Below are positions 6,460-7,958 of a DNA stretch of 7,958 bases, one piece after another. How positions within the stretch are numbered: position 1 is the first letter of the stretch; each line of letters starts with the position of its first letter. This DNA comes from Bacteroidota bacterium (GTDB taxonomy: Bacteria; Bacteroidota; Bacteroidia; Chitinophagales; Chitinophagaceae), in assembly GCA_021824855.1 (NCBI GenBank), contig JAKAJX010000228.1, forward strand, positions 1 to 7,958, written 5' to 3'. Under the pieces are notes generated by a model. That model was given only the letters and a program-made list of their open reading frames with translations, was not told where the DNA came from and ran no database searches. Both the position numbers and the translations under genes were made by a program.

Positions 6460-6606
6460 TATAGATCAATTTAATATAAAATACAGATCAAAAATAAACA
6501 TATTTGAGCTATATTTAAAATATATTGAGCTATAAGTGAATTTAGCAGTAAATAAAGCTCAATTCGGGAAGAAAATGAGCTTTAAAAATTTTTTAATTGA
6601 GCTATA
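6460..6606. repeat. Phased array of seven 10-bp elements upstream of fic (putative operator)
   Basis: Seven copies of a WTGAKCTWTA-like element were found by eye. Minus orientation: 6460-6469 (TTGATCTATA), 6482-6491 (TTGATCTGTA) and 6553-6562 (TTGAGCTTTA). Plus orientation: 6504-6513, 6525-6534 and 6597-6606 (all TTGAGCTATA) and 6575-6584 (ATGAGCTTTA). Left edges are 22, 22, 21, 28, 22 and 22 bp apart, about two helical turns, so most sites would lie on one DNA face. The nearest copy is 11 bp before the fic ATG. The array fills most of the 262-bp gap between the fic start and the DUF2807 gene's stop; the remainder (6607-6711) shows nothing firm. Binding by the winged helix of the adjacent Fic protein is an inference. 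Confidence 0.6.
6489..6496 (-). promoter_or_regulatory. Possible -7 promoter element of fic
   Basis: TATTTTTG on the minus strand matches TAnnTTTG and would start transcription about 34 bases before the fic ATG. No TTG is seen at the correct -33 distance. The element overlaps the 6482-6491 repeat copy, so a protein bound there would compete with RNA polymerase. Confidence 0.3.
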
Positions 6607-6711
6607 AAATTAGATAAGTGTATGCTAATTCAATAATGAGGCTATTTGTTCTTATCACACTAATGCTTTAAACGAATTGAATAGTATGATGAAAGTAATG
6701 CCATTGTATTC

Positions 6712-7440
6712 TCAATTTTCTTTTTTAATAGAAGATGCACCACTCGATTCAAAATCTTTAATTACAGCATCTCCTTTGTAGTGAATAGAGCTGGCTCCAC
6801 TTGCATGAATATGAGAAAACTCTTTAGCAACATTTACTTTAATATTAGAAGCTCCATTTGCATCTGCACTGCAAGTATTTACAAGTAAATCGTAAGCTTT
6901 AACATTGCTTGCCCCATAAGCACTAATTTCTAAATTATTGGCAGTACCATTAATAGTAATTGTTGAGGCACCTCCTAATGATAATGATAGGGTTGATGCA
7001 TTAATTTCTCCTTTTAAAAAACTTGCTCCACCAAGTTCAATTTTTAAATCATCTGCTTTTAGTTTTTCTGTTAACACCACTTTACATGCACCACCTGCAT
7101 ATAATTTTTTTAATGATTGAATAGTAATATATGCTTTAATTTTTCTATCGCCCCAGTTCCACTTTCCCAAAAAATCATTTTCGGGATATATTTTAAGTAC
7201 ATTATTTTTAACTTCGGTTTTTATGTTATTATTTCCTCCTTCGTCGGTACTGATAGCCACTGCATTTTCATTACCCTGAGATAGATACACTGTAATTGCA
7301 CTCGATACTTCAATTGCATCAAAATCTTTAACTTTTCTAATTTCGGCATTGGCATCGTGTACTAAATTTTTTACATTTTGTGCTAAGGTTACATTTACTG
7401 TGAGAAACAGTACCACCAACACTGAAGCTATTTTTTTCAT
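6712..7440 (-). CDS. Secreted DUF2807 (head GIN domain) beta-solenoid protein
   Basis: The ATG at 7438-7440 begins a signal peptide (M-K-K, a hydrophobic run, then T-L-A before Q-N, cleavage near residue 20). A TTG seven codons earlier is in frame but adds only polar residues before the signal, so the ATG is chosen, giving 242 residues. The mature protein starts with the DUF2807-type segment F-D-A-I-E-V-S-S-A-I-T-V-Y-L-S. It continues as a ladder of Gly-Ala(-Ser) turns at residues 117, 138, 157, 176, 196, 215 and 234, with 19-21 residue spacing and alternating hydrophobic strands between, as expected for a beta-solenoid. The family is widespread in Bacteroidota, annotated as putative autotransporter adhesin, and lacks a firm function. 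No lipobox or sorting domain is present, so a periplasmic or outer-surface location is inferred. The gene is divergent from the riboswitch-controlled gene and ends 262 bp before fic. Confidence 0.88.
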   Translation of the reverse strand: MKKIASVLVVLFLTVNVTLAQNVKNLVHDANAEIRKVKDFDAIEVSSAITVYLSQGNENAVAISTDEGGNNNIKTEVKNNVLKIYPENDFLGKWNWGDRKIKAYITIQSLKKLYAGGACKVVLTEKLKADDLKIELGGASFLKGEINASTLSLSLGGASTITINGTANNLEISAYGASNVKAYDLLVNTCSADANGASNIKVNVAKEFSHIHASGASSIHYKGDAVIKDFESSGASSIKKEN

Positions 7441-7483
7441 ACGTGAATTTTTATTGTACAACGATTTTTTTTAGCAATAGTTA

Positions 7484-7491
7484 CAAATTTA
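7484..7491 (-). promoter_or_regulatory. Possible -7 element of the DUF2807 gene
   Basis: TAAATTTG on the minus strand fits TAnnTTTG and would give a leader of about 38 bases before the ATG at 7440. No proper TTG -33 box is seen at the right spacing. It lies back to back with the plus-strand promoter of the riboswitch transcript. Confidence 0.35.
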
Positions 7492-7507
7492 CAATGAAAA
7501 ATTAATT

Positions 7508-7515
7508 TACATTTG
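7508..7515 (+). promoter_or_regulatory. -7 promoter element of the TPP riboswitch transcript
   Basis: TACATTTG matches TAnnTTTG and ends about ten bases before the first paired base of the riboswitch. The predicted start near 7521 would make the aptamer the extreme 5' end of the message, the usual arrangement. A clear -33 TTG is missing. Confidence 0.5.
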
Positions 7516-7525
7516 CACTGAAATT

Positions 7526-7607
7526 TTCCTCGGGGTGCTTCTTGCAACAAACAAGAGGCTGAGAACAAACCCGTTGAACCTGAACAGGGTAATTCCTGCG
7601 AAGGGAA
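7526..7607 (+). ncRNA. TPP riboswitch (THI element)
   Basis: The aptamer carries the conserved core of the thiamine pyrophosphate riboswitch: GGGGTGC at 7532-7538, GGCTGAGA at 7557-7564, CCCGTTGAACCTGA at 7570-7583, CAGGGTAATTCCTGCG at 7585-7600 and the closing AAGGGAA at 7601-7607. TTCC near 7526-7529 pairs with GGAA at 7604-7607 to close P1. The P3 arm is short (TTCTTG with CAAGAG). TPP binding should lower expression of the downstream gene. The aptamer is complete and on the same strand as the open frame starting at 7682. Confidence 0.97.
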
Positions 7608-7641
7608 GGCGATACTTTTTATCATCTCCTCTCCATTAGCG

Positions 7642-7701
7642 TTTCCCTGTTCCCAAATTTTTAACTACAAACAAAAGAAAAATGAAAAAATTTTTGGGAA
7701 C
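7642..7701 (+). promoter_or_regulatory. Putative expression platform: start-codon-occluding hairpin with alternative pairing
   Basis: GTTCCCAAA at 7649-7657 is perfectly complementary to TTTGGGAAC at 7693-7701, inside codons 4-7 of the downstream gene. The 9-bp stem would enclose the ATG at 7682. The adjacent TTCCCT at 7643-7648, or TTCCC at 7650-7654, can instead pair with AGGGAA at 7602-7607, the 3' strand of riboswitch P1. A switch between the two states is inferred; no classical terminator with a long T-run was seen. Confidence 0.45.
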
Positions 7702-7958
7702 AATGGCATTTACATTTATCACAGTTATTGCCATTAGCCAACAGCCAACATTTATTACAGTAAAAATTGTTGATGCACAAACTAAACAACCTATACCCAA
7801 TGCTACAATTTCGCTTAATAATAGGTTATTTATTGCCGATGAACATGGTATACTTTCTTGTAGAAATAATATAAAAACCAATTACGATGTGAAAGTAACC
7901 AGTATTGGCTATGAAAATTATTATAATAAAATACCTGCACCAACCACCAACGAGCAAA
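7682..7958 (+). CDS. N-terminal fragment of a probable thiamine-related TonB-dependent receptor (runs off right edge)
   Basis: The ATG at 7682 opens a frame of 92 codons with no stop before the window ends. It begins with a signal peptide (M-K-K-F-L-G, a hydrophobic stretch to about residue 18, then S-Q-Q). A small beta-sandwich of the carboxypeptidase-regulatory-like type follows from about residue 24, with V-K-I-V-D-A, K-Q-P-I-P-N-A-T-I-S-L, A-D-E-H-G-I-L-S and V-T-S-I-G-Y-E-N-Y. Such domains commonly precede the plug and barrel of Bacteroidota TonB-dependent receptors, whose own motifs would lie beyond this window. TPP-riboswitch control supports uptake of thiamine or a precursor across the outer membrane, a role proposed for such receptors by comparative genomics. 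The receptor class is inferred from the domain and context; another secreted protein with this domain remains possible. Confidence 0.75.
   Translation, partial: MKKFLGTMAFTFITVIAISQQPTFITVKIVDAQTKQPIPNATISLNNRLFIADEHGILSCRNNIKTNYDVKVTSIGYENYYNKIPAPTTNEQ

Noticed and set aside
6460..6606. CRISPR array
   Set aside because: The units are only 10 bp, occur in both orientations and have A/T-rich gaps of about 12 bp, unlike CRISPR repeats and spacers.
6608..6630. AATTAG/CTAATT hairpin as terminator of the DUF2807 gene
   Set aside because: Only six weak pairs with an 11-base loop, about 80 bases past the stop; not convincing.
6634..6645. Eighth copy of the fic-upstream element (TAATGAGGCTAT)
   Set aside because: It has an extra G in the core and does not keep the 22-bp spacing.
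7437..7881. Minus-strand open frames across the riboswitch and the receptor start
   Set aside because: They are antisense to a clear TPP aptamer and to the start of a secreted protein and show no family features.

Overview
The window reads as a chromosomal segment of a low-GC member of the Bacteroidota. Four things suggest this: promoters of the Bacteroidota type (-7 TAnnTTTG with -33 TTG), no convincing Shine-Dalgarno sequences before the genes, a DUF2807 'head GIN' protein, and a TPP-riboswitch-controlled gene that looks like the start of a TonB-dependent receptor. The long IspH form and the small Asp/Lys/Thr/Ala-rich lipoprotein remind me of Chitinophagaceae relatives, but that finer placement is an inference.

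Layout. Bases 2-2426 (+): the C-terminal part of a polytopic membrane protein that begins outside the window, then msrC (free methionine-R-sulfoxide reductase) and ispH (last step of the MEP isoprenoid pathway). An A/T-rich bidirectional terminator separates ispH from a convergent block. Bases 2496-7440 (-), read from right to left: a secreted DUF2807 beta-solenoid protein, a Fic-family protein with a winged-helix N-terminus, the initiator tRNA-fMet, era, der and a small lipoprotein. Bases 7508-7958 (+): a promoter, a TPP riboswitch and the first 92 codons of a probable outer-membrane thiamine receptor that runs off the right edge.

How the genes fit together. Era and Der are ribosome-assembly GTPases and lie next to the initiator tRNA, so 2762-5141 is a translation-related housekeeping block. 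The tRNA has its own promoter and terminator. The Fic gene is the accessory-looking element. Its catalytic-loop histidine is replaced by glutamine, it keeps a class II inhibitory-helix motif, and its upstream region holds seven copies of a 10-bp element spaced almost exactly 22 bp apart. Together these suggest an autoregulated, possibly non-AMPylating Fic system and are the best candidate for something undescribed here. The riboswitch-receptor pair is a recognisable thiamine-uptake arrangement; complementary segments suggest start-codon occlusion as its expression platform.
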